This document shows positions 17,519 to 27,280 of a stretch of 64,000 bases of DNA, piece after piece. Every line of letters begins with the position of its first letter. The first letter of the stretch is position 1. A model generated the notes under the pieces. It ran no database searches and was not told the origin of the DNA. It worked only from the letters and a program-made list of their open reading frames with translations. This stretch comes from Actinoplanes flavus. Lineage in GTDB: Bacteria; Actinomycetota; Actinomycetes; Mycobacteriales; Micromonosporaceae. Made by a program: the position numbers and the translations under genes. The DNA lies in NCBI RefSeq assembly GCF_017592555.1, contig NZ_JAGFNS010000009.1, forward strand, positions 248,001 to 312,000, read 5' to 3'.

Positions 17519-18607
17519 ATGACGCTGACCACCGACTGCACCTCGTGCGCCGACGAGCGCACCGCCGGCGCGAGCTTCTGTGAGGTGTGCGGTCGCCGGC
17601 TGACCGAAACGGCGGAGCCGCCCTCGGCCCGGGAGGACTGCTCGCACTGCGGAGCGGCGGGCGCCGTGGACGACGACGGGTACTGCGAGGAGTGCGGCAT
17701 GCAGGCCGGCCGATCCCGCGACCATCTGGAAGCCGACGGCGGCGCGACCGGCGCCGCGGTGAGCGACCGGGGCCGCCGCCACCACCGCAACGAGGACGCC
17801 ATGTGGCTGGCCGTCGGCTCGGACGCCGCCGACGTGGTGGTCTCCGACGGCGTGTCGGCGTCGTTCGACCCGGACGCCGCCTCGGACATCGCGGTCCGCG
17901 CGGCCGGTGAGCTGCTGGCCGCCGCCCGCCATCCGGACGAGCAGCCGGCGCCCGGCAACCCGGACGAGACGGTGGACCTGGACCGTCCACAGGGGGCGGT
18001 GGGGCTGGCCGGCGCGGTGGCGCACGCCATCGCCGGGGCAGCCGCCGCGGTGGCGTCGCTGGCGCACACCGGTGACCCGCGCCGGGCCGCCGCGAACCCG
18101 GCCTGCACGATCGTGGCCGCCGCGGTCCGCGGGCCGCACGTCGGGTACGGCTGGGTCGGCGACAGCCGGGTCTACTGGCTGGGCCCGGACGGTCCGGCCG
18201 AGCAGCTCACCGAGGACGACTCGTGGGCCGCCCACGTGATCGCCCTGGGCGCCGACCCGGTGACCGCCATGAACGATCCGAAGGCGCACGCCATCACGGC
18301 GTGGCTGGGCGCGGACGCCGGGCCGGTGGCTCCGCGGGTGCGGTCGTTCACCGCCACCGAGCCGGGCCATCTGATCCTGTGCAGCGACGGACTGTGGAAC
18401 TACCTGCCCGACGCGGCCGAGTTCGGCGCCGTGGTCCGCGAGGCCCTGGCCGCCGCCGCCGGTCCGCTGGACGCGGCCCGGGCGCTGGTCGCCTACGCGA
18501 ACGCGGCCGGCGGCGCGGACAACATCACGGTCGCCCTGGTGCCGGTGCATCCGGTGGCCGAGACCGAACCGAAGACCAGGGAACTGTCCACCACCAGCGA
18601 GGATTGA
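17519..18607 (+). CDS. PP2C-family protein serine/threonine phosphatase with N-terminal zinc ribbons
   Basis: A 362-residue protein starting at ATG after AAAGGGCGG, 10 bp after pknG. The N-terminal 65 residues hold two C-x2-C pairs (CTSCADE...CEVCG; CSHCG...CEECG) that should bind zinc. The PP2C fold follows with its metal-binding motifs: DRGRRHHRNEDA, VVVSDGVSAS, YGWVGDSRVYW, LILCSDGLWNYLPD and GGADNITVALV. It is the likely counter-enzyme of the adjacent kinase. No membrane segment is seen, so kinase and phosphatase both appear cytoplasmic. The second Gly of the usual DGMGG is replaced (DGVSA), which is common in bacterial members. Confidence 0.92.
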   Translation: MTLTTDCTSCADERTAGASFCEVCGRRLTETAEPPSAREDCSHCGAAGAVDDDGYCEECGMQAGRSRDHLEADGGATGAAVSDRGRRHHRNEDAMWLAVGSDAADVVVSDGVSASFDPDAASDIAVRAAGELLAAARHPDEQPAPGNPDETVDLDRPQGAVGLAGAVAHAIAGAAAAVASLAHTGDPRRAAANPACTIVAAAVRGPHVGYGWVGDSRVYWLGPDGPAEQLTEDDSWAAHVIALGADPVTAMNDPKAHAITAWLGADAGPVAPRVRSFTATEPGHLILCSDGLWNYLPDAAEFGAVVREALAAAAGPLDAARALVAYANAAGGADNITVALVPVHPVAETEPKTRELSTTSED

Positions 18608-18617
18608 GGAGACACGC

Positions 18618-19880
18618 GTGTCGTACACCGCTGAGGCGTTCCAGAACGAGTACCTCGCCACGGGTGCGAGTGAGGTCAACGCGATCGTGACGATCACCTC
18701 GACCGGGAGCGAGGGCGGGCGCCGCACGGCCGGCGCCACCGAGATCATCATCGTGGACGCGTCCGGGTCGATGCAGGCCGAGGGCCGGATCGGGGCGGCC
18801 CGGCAGGCCGCGAAGGCGGCCGTCGAGTGCATCGACGACGGCGTGCACTTCGCGATCATCGCCGGTGTCAGCACCGCCCAGCAGCTGTTCCCGGACCCCG
18901 GGCAGCTGGCGGTCGCCTCGCCGCAGACCCGGGCCGACGCGGCCCGGGCGATCGAGCGCCTGCAGGCCAACGGCGGCACCGCGATGGGCGCCTGGCTGCT
19001 GATGGCCGCCCAGCTGTTCGCCCAGCGGCCGGGCGACATCAAGCACGCCATCCTGCTGACCGACGGCGACAACGGCGAGCGGGCCGGCTACCTGGAGACG
19101 GTGCTGGACCAGATCAAGGAGCAGTTCGTCTGCGACTGCCGGGGTGTCGGCGCCAACTGGAAGGTCGCCGAGCTCCGCAAGATCGCCGACCGGATGCTCG
19201 GGACCGTGGACATCGTGGCCAAGCCCACCGAGCTGACCGCCTCGTTCCAGCAGATGATCACCGCGGCGATGGGCAAGACCAGCGCCGACGTACAGCTCAA
19301 GGTGATCACCCCGGTGACCAGCAAGGTCCGCTTCGTGAAGCAGGTCGAGCCGCAGGTGGCCGACCTGACCGGCAAGCGGGTGGAGGACGGGCGGGCGGGC
19401 CGTTACCCGCTCGGCTCCTGGGGGCAGGAGAGCCGCGACTACCACCTCTGCTTCGACGTCACGCCGGGCAACGTCGGCGACAACATGATGGCCGGGCGGG
19501 TGCAGATCCTCGAGGGCGACACGGTGCTCGCGACCGTACTGGTGAAGGCGACCTGGACCGAGGACACCGCGCTCTCCACCAAGATCAACCGGCAGGTCGC
19601 CCACTACACCGGTCAGGCCGAGCTGGCCGAGGTGATCCAGGAGGGGCTGACCGCGCACAAGGCCGGCGACGACCGGACCGCCACCATCAAGTTCGGCCGG
19701 GCCGCCCAGCTCGCCCGGGCCAGCGGCAACACCGCCACCGAGGAGCTGCTGTCCAAGGTGGTGGAGATCGAGGACGCGGTCACCGGCACGGTCCGGCTCA
19801 AGCGCCGGGTGGCCGCCGAGGACGAGATGGCCCTGGACACCCGCTCCACCAAGACGGTCCGGGTGGGCCGCGGCCAGTGA
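18618..19880 (+). CDS. von Willebrand factor A (TerY-like) domain protein
   Basis: A 420-residue protein starting at GTG after GAGGAGACACGC. The VWA domain (about 40-215) has an intact MIDAS metal site: DASGSM at residues 47-52, a TAMG Thr near 120 and LTDGDNG near 150. The second half is a beta-rich region followed by helical segments (HYTGQAELAEVIQEGL; ATIKFGRAAQLARASGN). VWA proteins of this sort often act as metal-dependent protein-binding modules with kinase/PP2C partners, as in TerY-P triads and related clusters. Its stop overlaps the GTG of the FHA gene. Binding partners are not deducible, but co-translation with phosphatase and FHA protein points to one complex or pathway. Confidence 0.9.
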   Translation: MSYTAEAFQNEYLATGASEVNAIVTITSTGSEGGRRTAGATEIIIVDASGSMQAEGRIGAARQAAKAAVECIDDGVHFAIIAGVSTAQQLFPDPGQLAVASPQTRADAARAIERLQANGGTAMGAWLLMAAQLFAQRPGDIKHAILLTDGDNGERAGYLETVLDQIKEQFVCDCRGVGANWKVAELRKIADRMLGTVDIVAKPTELTASFQQMITAAMGKTSADVQLKVITPVTSKVRFVKQVEPQVADLTGKRVEDGRAGRYPLGSWGQESRDYHLCFDVTPGNVGDNMMAGRVQILEGDTVLATVLVKATWTEDTALSTKINRQVAHYTGQAELAEVIQEGLTAHKAGDDRTATIKFGRAAQLARASGNTATEELLSKVVEIEDAVTGTVRLKRRVAAEDEMALDTRSTKTVRVGRGQ

Positions 19881-20527
19881 GCGCCTACACCTGCCCGAAC
19901 GGTCACGCGTCCACCGAGGGCGACTTCTGCGACACGTGCGGCTCCCCGATCGAGGGCGCCGCACCCGCCGCCGTGGTGACCACCGCCGCCCCGGCCGCCG
20001 CCGAGCCGGCCGCACCGGCCGGGGACTGCCCGCAGTGCCGGGCGCCGCGCGGGCCGGGCCGGTTCTGCGAGGACTGCGGTTACGACTACACCACCGGGCG
20101 GGTCCCGCAGCTCGGCACGCCCACCCCGGCGGCGCCGGCCGGCGAGTGGACCGCCACGGTCTTCGCCGATCCGGACTACTTCGCCGACAACGACATCGAG
20201 GGTGTCGAGTTCCCGGCCGGCGCGCCCCGGCGGACCGTCCGGCTGGCCCCACCACAGGTACGGATCGGCCGGCACAGCTCCTCGAAGGGCACCACCCCGG
20301 AGATCGACCTGGCCCAGGCGCCCGCCGACCCGGGGGCCTCGCACAACCACGCGCTGCTCACCTTCTCGGTGGACGGCACGTGGCTGGTCTCCGATCTCGG
20401 CTCGACCAACGGCACCTACCTCAACGAGGAGGCGCGGCCGCTGGACCCGGGCCAGACCCGGGCCCTGAAGGACGGCGACCGGGTGCACGTGGGCGCCTGG
20501 ACGACGATCACCCTGCACGCGCCGTGA
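19877..20527 (+). CDS. FHA-domain protein with N-terminal zinc ribbons
   Basis: A 216-residue protein starting at a GTG that overlaps the stop of the VWA gene. The N-terminus carries the same Cys style as the kinase and phosphatase (CPNGHASTEGDFCDTCG and CPQCRAPRGPGRFCEDCG). The C-terminal 110 residues are an FHA domain: VRIGRHSSSKG, the binding-site SHNHALL, SDLGSTNGTYLN and LKDGDRVHVGAWTTITL. FHA domains bind phosphothreonine peptides, so this protein may read PknG phosphorylation; in mycobacteria the FHA protein GarA plays that part, but this protein is not an obvious GarA orthologue. It closes the operon. Confidence 0.92.
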   Translation: MSAYTCPNGHASTEGDFCDTCGSPIEGAAPAAVVTTAAPAAAEPAAPAGDCPQCRAPRGPGRFCEDCGYDYTTGRVPQLGTPTPAAPAGEWTATVFADPDYFADNDIEGVEFPAGAPRRTVRLAPPQVRIGRHSSSKGTTPEIDLAQAPADPGASHNHALLTFSVDGTWLVSDLGSTNGTYLNEEARPLDPGQTRALKDGDRVHVGAWTTITLHAP

Positions 20528-20533
20528 CGAGGC

Positions 20534-20561
20534 GTGGGGCCCCGGCGCGCCGGGGCCCCAC
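20534..20561. terminator. 28-bp perfect palindrome terminator ending the pknG operon
   Basis: A perfect inverted repeat with no mismatches (GTGGGGCCCCGG... mirrored) lies 7 bp after the FHA gene stop and 6 bp before the end of the convergent DUF3500 gene. Its position suggests that it ends both transcripts. Confidence 0.85.
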
Positions 20562-20566
20562 GGTCG

Positions 20567-21793
20567 TCAGAAGGTGAACTGGCCACCGTAGTCACGGGTG
20601 CGGTCGCGGTAGACCGTCTGGTACTGGCTCTGGCCCTTGAGGATCTCGCTGTTCTGGGTGACGAACTCCACCCAGACGCTCGGCCCGTCGATGCGCACGT
20701 AGTCGCCCTGGTTGGTCAGCGAGGTGGCGCCGGTCCACCCGACGTAGGTCTTGTCGATCTCCAGCGCGTAGGTCTTCATCAGCTCCGCGGCGGTGGCGTC
20801 GTCGGCGCCCGCCACCCACGGCTCGACGGCGGACAGGATCAGCTTCTTCTGCGCGGCGGTGAGCGCCCCGGCGGACAGGCCCTCCTTCTTCGCCGGGAAC
20901 TCGCCGTCCTCACCCGGCCCGAGCAGCACGTTGTTGTACGTCTTCGTCAGCTTCGCCTGTCCTCGCTCGATATCGGTGAGGCCGTCGAGCATGCTGATCA
21001 GGGCGGTCCTCATGTCCTGCAGCGGCGCGTGCTGGATGTTCGCGGCATCGGTCCAGGTGGCCGGCTCGACGCCGACGAAGAAGGGTGACGCCCCGACCAC
21101 CTTGCCGTCCTTGTACGACATGTGCACCGCGAGGTTGTGGCCGCCGAAGCTGATCTCCCAGGCCCCGATGGTGCCGGGCGCGCCGAGGAACGCCAGGAAG
21201 TAGTTGCCGGACGAGTAGCTGGTGTCCGAGCCGCCACCCGGCCCTCCGGAGGGCATCGCACCGCCGGGACCCACGCTCGGCATGCCACTGGGCGGGCTGC
21301 CGCCGAGCGCCCGGGGGCTCGGCATCCCGCTGGGCGGCCGGGCGCTGCTGATCGCGCCTTTGACCTGGAGGAGGCCGAGATGGTCGTCGGCGGCCATGAT
21401 CTCCTCGACCCGCTCGTAGCCGGCGCCGGGCCGCGTCCCGAGTGCCGTCTTGAGCACGCTCTTGGCGGCGGCCAGCTGCTGGAAGTCCAGGTCGCCGAAC
21501 CGGATGCCGGGCCGGCAGGACGATCCGCACGGCTTGTTCGACCACAGGGTCGCGTCCGCCTCGGTCAGCTCCAGCTGGGTGAGCGCCTTCTCGTCGGCGT
21601 CGAGGGTGGCGAGGAACGCCTCGGCCGCCTCGACCACCCCGGCGACCGATTTCTCGTACGACCTGACGATGGGCAGCGCCGCGCTGGACTTCTCGGTCGC
21701 CGGCTCCTGGTCGGCCGGCCCGCCGCAGCCGGCGGACACGAGCACGAGCAGCAGGCCGGCGAAGGGCAACCACCTATTTCTCACGATCCTCAC
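20567..21793 (-). CDS. DUF3500 family lipoprotein
   Basis: A 408-residue exported protein. The signal peptide (LLLVLVSAGC) ends in a lipobox with Cys23, so it should be a membrane-anchored lipoprotein. The body fits the DUF3500 family: LWSNKPCGSSCRPGIRFGDL, YFLAFLGAPGTIGAWEISFGGHNLAVHMSY, VGVEPATWTD and GDYVRIDGPSVWVEFVTQ. An extra Pro/Gly/Ser/Met-rich insertion at about residues 150-190 (repeated PSGMPS) interrupts the fold and looks like a flexible loop. The function of the family is unknown. It is convergent with the pknG operon and its start is about 200 bp from the hisN terminus region. Confidence 0.82.
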   Translation of the reverse strand: MRIVRNRWLPFAGLLLVLVSAGCGGPADQEPATEKSSAALPIVRSYEKSVAGVVEAAEAFLATLDADEKALTQLELTEADATLWSNKPCGSSCRPGIRFGDLDFQQLAAAKSVLKTALGTRPGAGYERVEEIMAADDHLGLLQVKGAISSARPPSGMPSPRALGGSPPSGMPSVGPGGAMPSGGPGGGSDTSYSSGNYFLAFLGAPGTIGAWEISFGGHNLAVHMSYKDGKVVGASPFFVGVEPATWTDAANIQHAPLQDMRTALISMLDGLTDIERGQAKLTKTYNNVLLGPGEDGEFPAKKEGLSAGALTAAQKKLILSAVEPWVAGADDATAAELMKTYALEIDKTYVGWTGATSLTNQGDYVRIDGPSVWVEFVTQNSEILKGQSQYQTVYRDRTRDYGGQFTF

Positions 21794-21794
21794 G

Positions 21795-22574
21795 TTAGCG
21801 AGCGTTGAGCACCTTCAAGGCGGTATCGCCCAACTCGGTACTCCGGGAATACAGTGACGCCCCCGGTCCCGGCCGGGTCCGCCCGTCCAGCCCCCGGTAG
21901 TCGCCGCCGGCCTCGGTCACGATCAGCGAGGTGGCCGCGAAGTCCCAGATCTGGCCGCCGGTCTGCACCGCCAGATCGAGCTCGCCCCGGGCCACCAGGA
22001 GCGCGGGCTGCACCGTCCACCCGCGTTCGTCGGCCGCCTCGATGAGCGGCGCGACCGTGTCGCGTCCCCAGTCCGGCACCACGCCGAGCCGGCTCTCGGC
22101 CAGCTCGGCGGGCCCGGTGTCGGCCACCCGGATCCGGTGTTCGCCGAGGATCCGGCCGTCCTGGACGCGGCCCTCCCAGGCGCCGCCGCCGCGTTCGGCC
22201 CACCAGATCCGCCCCTGGGCCGGGACCGCCGCGACGGCGGCGCTGATCTCGCCCCGCTCCTCGAGGGCGATCAGCACGAGCCACCGGTCGTCGCCCTCGA
22301 CGAAGAGCTTGGTGCCGTCGATCGGGTCGATGATCCAGCGGCGGCCCCCGGCGCCGGCGGTCTCGCCGTGCTCCTCGCCGAGAACCGCGTCCCCCGGCCG
22401 GGCGCCGGCGAGGACCTCCCGGATCCGGGTCTCGACGGCCCGGTCGGCGGCGGTCACCACGGAACCGTCGGCCTTGACCTCACGCGGCAGCCCGGCGAGG
22501 GCCGCGAAGTGCCGGAGGGCCTCGGCCGCACCCGCGAGGGCGGCCTCCTGGGCGAGTCTCAGATCATCAGCCAC
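21795..22574 (-). CDS. hisN: Histidinol-phosphatase / inositol-monophosphatase family enzyme
   Basis: A 259-residue lithium-sensitive phosphatase. It shows GEEHGE (metal Glu), IDPIDGTKLFV (the D-P-I-D-G-T metal and phosphate site) and the closing WDFAATSLIVTEAGGDY. The pattern fits actinobacterial HisN, the histidinol-phosphate phosphatase of histidine synthesis, though no other his genes are nearby and inositol monophosphatase activity cannot be excluded. I chose GTG 22574 (VADDLRLAQEA), with GAGGGCAGG upstream; an in-frame GTG at 22598 would add eight residues. The stop is one base from the start of the downstream DUF3500 gene on the same strand, so the two genes are probably co-transcribed. 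Confidence 0.88.
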   Translation of the reverse strand: MADDLRLAQEAALAGAAEALRHFAALAGLPREVKADGSVVTAADRAVETRIREVLAGARPGDAVLGEEHGETAGAGGRRWIIDPIDGTKLFVEGDDRWLVLIALEERGEISAAVAAVPAQGRIWWAERGGGAWEGRVQDGRILGEHRIRVADTGPAELAESRLGVVPDWGRDTVAPLIEAADERGWTVQPALLVARGELDLAVQTGGQIWDFAATSLIVTEAGGDYRGLDGRTRPGPGASLYSRSTELGDTALKVLNAR

Positions 22575-22649
22575 CCTCCCATCCTGCCCTCGGCGCACCC
22601 GAGGGGTTGTCCCGTGTCACGAGAACGTCATGCGAATCTTGAAGTAACA

Positions 22650-23323
22650 ATGCGTACTCAGATGGACCGGATCACCGACGGAGTGATCTTCACCGTGCCG
22701 GCCGGCCTGCCCCGGGGCCGGCACGTGCTGGCCCGTGAGCAGGTGGTCGCCGCCCAGCGGGAGCGGATGATGATCGCCGCCACCGAGCTGCTGGCGGCCG
22801 TGGGCTACCGGGGCTTCGGGGTGCGCGAGATCTGCGCCCGGGCCGCGGTGTCGAGGGCGGCGTTCTACGAGTGCTTCGCCGACAAGGACGCCTGCGTGTA
22901 CGCCGCGTACGACCGGTTCATCGCGGTGTTCCTGGACCGGCTGACGGTGGCGGCGGACCGGGGTGGGGACTGGCCCGGCTGCGTGCGCGAGTTCGTGGCC
23001 GCGTACCTGGGCACCTGCGAGAGCGACCTGGTGGCGGCCCGTGCCTTCGGGGTGGAGATGGACGCGCTGGGCCGGGCGGCCCGCGACCGGCGGCGCGCCG
23101 CGATCACCCACCTGGCCGGGTTCATCCGCGGGCTGCGGGAACGGCGGTTTCCCGGCACGACCGGGGACACCCCGCTGAGCGCCTACATCGGGGCGATCCA
23201 CGCGCTGCGGCAGATCGCGTCGGACGCCCTCGACGCCGAACCCGTGCCCGACCTGTCGGCCCTGGTCCCCGAACTGTCCACCTGGCTGTGCCGGATGGTG
23301 CAGAGTCCAGCAGAGGAGAGAGT

Positions 23324-23327
<4 letters not shown>
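22650..23327 (+). CDS. TetR-family transcriptional regulator
   Basis: A 225-residue regulator. The helix-turn-helix lies near residues 40-85 (IAATELLAAVGYRGFGVREICARAAVSRAAFYECFADKD, quoted in part: RAAVSRAAFYECFADK). The C-terminal ligand-binding domain is not assignable. The ATG at 22650 is used; an ATG four codons later is also possible. Its stop overlaps the GTG of the acyl-CoA synthetase gene, so the regulator is co-translated with the enzyme and may sense a fatty acid or acyl-CoA. Confidence 0.9.
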
Positions 23328-25002
<1,675 letters not shown>

Positions 25003-25003
<1 letters not shown>

Positions 25004-25904
25004 GCCGTGTTTAAGAAGCGGCTGGCCGTGTCGGTTGTTCGGGTGTGTCGGTGATCGATATGTGAAGAGGTCTCCGGTAGATCGGTTAGCGACCAAGCAA
25101 ACCGAAGACCCCCGGAGACCTCGTGGACACCATACCGGTGGCGGGGCGGTTCGACCTGACCGACGAGTTGCTGCCTGTCGGTAAGAAGCCAGGGCGCCCG
25201 CCGATCTGGACGAGATGGCAGCTCATCGATGGGATCAGGTGGCGGGTGCGGGCCGGGGTGCCCTGGCGTGACGTGCCGCCGCAGTACGGGCCGTGGCAGA
25301 GCGTCTATGGACTGTTCCGCTGCTGGCAGCGGGCCGGGGTGTGGGCGCAGATCCTCACCGGGCTGCAAGCTCTCGCCGATGCGGCCGGGCTGATCACCTG
25401 GGATGTCAGCGTCGACTCGACCACCGCCCGGGCGCATCAGCACGCCGCCGGCGCCCGGCGTGACAGCGGATCGCAGGTGCAGCCGCCGGGTGGTGTCGGA
25501 CCGGCCGAGCCGGACGATCACGCGTTGGGCCGGTCGCGGGGCGGGTTCACCACGAAGTTGCATCTGTCCTGTGAGCAGGGCTGCCGGCCGATGTCGTTGC
25601 TGGTAACGGCCGGCCAGTGGGGCGACAGCCCGCAGTTCGTGGCGGTGTTGGAAGGCATCCGGGTGCCCCGGCTCGGGTCCGGGCGGCCCCGGACCAGGCC
25701 GCGAACCGGCGTAAGAAGGGCTCGGCCGGTGGTCGCCCACCGGCCTTCGACCCCGCCGACTACCGGTTGCGTAACGCTGTCGAACGGGGCATCAGCCTGC
25801 TCAAACAGCATCGGGCCGTAGCCACCCGGTTCGACAAGCTAGCCGTGCGCTACCTGGCCACCGTGCAGATCGCCGCGATCAACAGGTGGTTATGAACCCA
25901 TCTT
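25003..25904 (+). mobile_element. Defective IS5-family element, left end intact, right end missing
   Basis: The left end (GGCCGTGTTTAAGAAGCGG, from 25003) touches the stop codon of the acyl-CoA synthetase gene. The transposase reading frame begins at 25123. The matching inverted end, which should read as its reverse complement shortly after the transposase stop at 25895, is absent; instead sequence typical of the IS630 element end (CTGAGCTTTTGAGGTCAGG) starts near 25910. The element is thus truncated on the right and cannot transpose by itself. Confidence 0.75.
25123..25895 (+). pseudogene. IS5-family transposase, internal deletion with frameshift
   Basis: The first part (MDTIPVAGRFDLTDELLPVG... 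to about 25690) is a normal IS5-type transposase N-terminus: the DUF4096-like WRVRAGVPWRDVPPQYG, the first catalytic Asp in DSTTARAHQHAAG and FTTKLHLSCEQG. Near 25690 the frame shifts, and the tail resumes in another frame with DQAANRRKKGSAGGRPPAF, RNAVERGISLLKQHR and VQIAAINRWL. In intact relatives about 35-40 residues lie between GRPRTRP and the RRKKGSAGG stretch, including the second catalytic Asp (ADKAYS). That block is missing, so this is an inactive deletion derivative. Confidence 0.85.
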
Positions 25905-25927
25905 CTACTGAGCTTTTGAGGTCAGGG

Positions 25928-26480
25928 TCAGGGTGGTGCCAGTCCGCTGGTGGTGAGGAATCCGAAGGCGAGGGTGGGCCGGTACTGCATGCGTTTGAGA
26001 CGGTTCTTGGTGATGCGGAGTAGGTCGTCGATGCCGCCGGGGGCGAGGTTGGTCATGCCGCGTTTGAGGCTGGACCACATGTTCTCGACCGGGTTGAGTT
26101 CGGGGGCGTAGCCGGGCAGCCGGTAGACGCGCAGTCAGGGTCGGGCGGCGATGAGGGCGCGCATCTTGGCGGACTTATGGGCGGGCAGTCCGTCCCAGAG
26201 CAGCACGATCGGGCCGCGTAGTTGCTGGTGGGCGGTGTCGAACAGGTCGGCGAAGTGGTCTTCGCCGAAGCCTTTCGGTTCGCCTTTACGTCCTCGGTGG
26301 ACCATGGCGCGGTAGATGATGCGCGGCCGTTGTCCGGTGCGATAGGCGACGATTCCGGCGAAGGAGAGTTTGCGGCCGCCGCGGCCGGCGACCTTGACGA
26401 TCGGGGTGGTGCCTCGCCGGGCCCAGGTGCGGGCCCAGGCTGGTCTCAGCGTCATGCCGGACTCGTCGGCGAAGGGCTGG
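25928..26480 (-). pseudogene. IS630-family transposase, 5'-truncated with an in-frame stop
   Basis: The DDE endonuclease part of an IS630-type transposase reads from about 26480 down: FADESGMTLRPAWARTWARRG (first Asp), IVLLWDGLPAHKS (second Asp) and, beyond a TGA at 26135-26137, YAPELNPVENMW (catalytic Glu), ending at 25928. Relatives have Trp (TGG) at the position of the TGA, so one base change broke the frame. The N-terminal helix-turn-helix part is absent: upstream of about 26480 the same frame continues into a different transposase. The IS end probably lies near 25905-25912. Confidence 0.82.
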
Positions 26481-26765
26481 TCCAGTGCCTGGATGCCGGC
26501 GCGGTTCTCGGTCACGGATGCGGCCACGACGATGACTACCAGCAGGAAGCCCAGCGTGTCTGTGACTACGCTGCGCTTACGGCCGACGATCTTTTTGGTG
26601 GCGTCGGTTCCTTGCGTCGCAGTCGGCGGGTTGGTGAATGTCTTCACGCTCTGCGTATCGATTACGGCAGCGGTGGGCTGCGGATCGCGGCCGGCTTTGA
26701 CCCTGGCGAGGGCGGTCAGATCGACATTGAGATGGGCGAATATCAGCCGCCGAATAGCGGACGAA
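26481..26765 (-). pseudogene. Internal fragment of a second IS5-group (ISL2/IS402-like) transposase
   Basis: Reading on the minus strand: LTALARVKAGRDPQPTAAVIDTQSV, KTFTNPPTATQGTDATKKIVGRKRS, VVTDTLGFLLVVIVVAASV and TENRAGIQALDQ. This is the first-Asp region of an ISL2/IS402-type transposase (AVIDTQSVK). It is fused in frame at about 26480 to the IS630 fragment, and it lacks N- and C-terminal parts. The fused frame could produce a 170-residue chimera from 26647, but no function is expected. Confidence 0.78.
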
Positions 26766-27280
26766 ACAACACTTACCCAGAGAGGTACGTACTAGTAGAT
26801 CAAGTACAAATTGAATGCCCTCTGATGTTGTATCCACAACGCGCAGACGATCATGCGGTGGCCGCACCTATTCCGGCGGATCCGAAGCTACATCACGAAC
26901 GGCGGCTGCCGCAGTTAGTCACAATGAGAACCGGCCCCGTTCAGCGCTTCCGCTAGCACCGGGGCCGTTTCCCTAGCCTGTGACGCATTTAAACTTCTGC
27001 AACTTCCCGACGGGATTATGGTCGAGTCATCTCATTTTCTAAGCTTTGCGGATCCTTATAGCCTCTGATAAGCCCATAGTCGCATCACGAAGAGCATCGG
27101 CGCTGGACACCGTAGATGCAGCTCGCGAGCCTCGCGACCTCTGCCCTATCGCTGAGATTAGCACTAGCTGCATGCTGCCAGATCAAACACTCGCATCAGG
27201 GTAGTCAAAAAATGAGCCTTACTGGAGCCATTTCGAACCGTACCCTACTTGAATAAACGACCGCGGCTTACCTGAAGGAG
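26766..27280. other. Lower-GC intergenic stretch without a supported gene
   Basis: About 515 bp with visibly lower GC than the rest of the window and stops in all frames. One feature is a 7-bp GC stem (26932-26938 with 26961-26967) followed by TTTCCC, a possible terminator. No tRNA or recognisable transposase remnant was found. The composition suggests foreign DNA between insertion-sequence fragments. Confidence 0.6.

Noticed and set aside
14302..18108. Very long minus-strand open frame (over 1200 codons) across the pknG operon
   Set aside because: It is antisense to strongly supported genes, has Arg/Ser/Ala-rich composition typical of frames in high-GC DNA, and shows no domain.
26222..26956. 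Plus-strand frame of 244 codons
   Set aside because: It is antisense to recognisable IS630 and IS5 transposase fragments and shows no similarity of its own.
26932..26967. Possible tRNA-like or attachment site in the insertion-sequence island
   Set aside because: Only one GC hairpin is present; no cloverleaf, acceptor stem or direct repeat pair marking an integrated element could be found.
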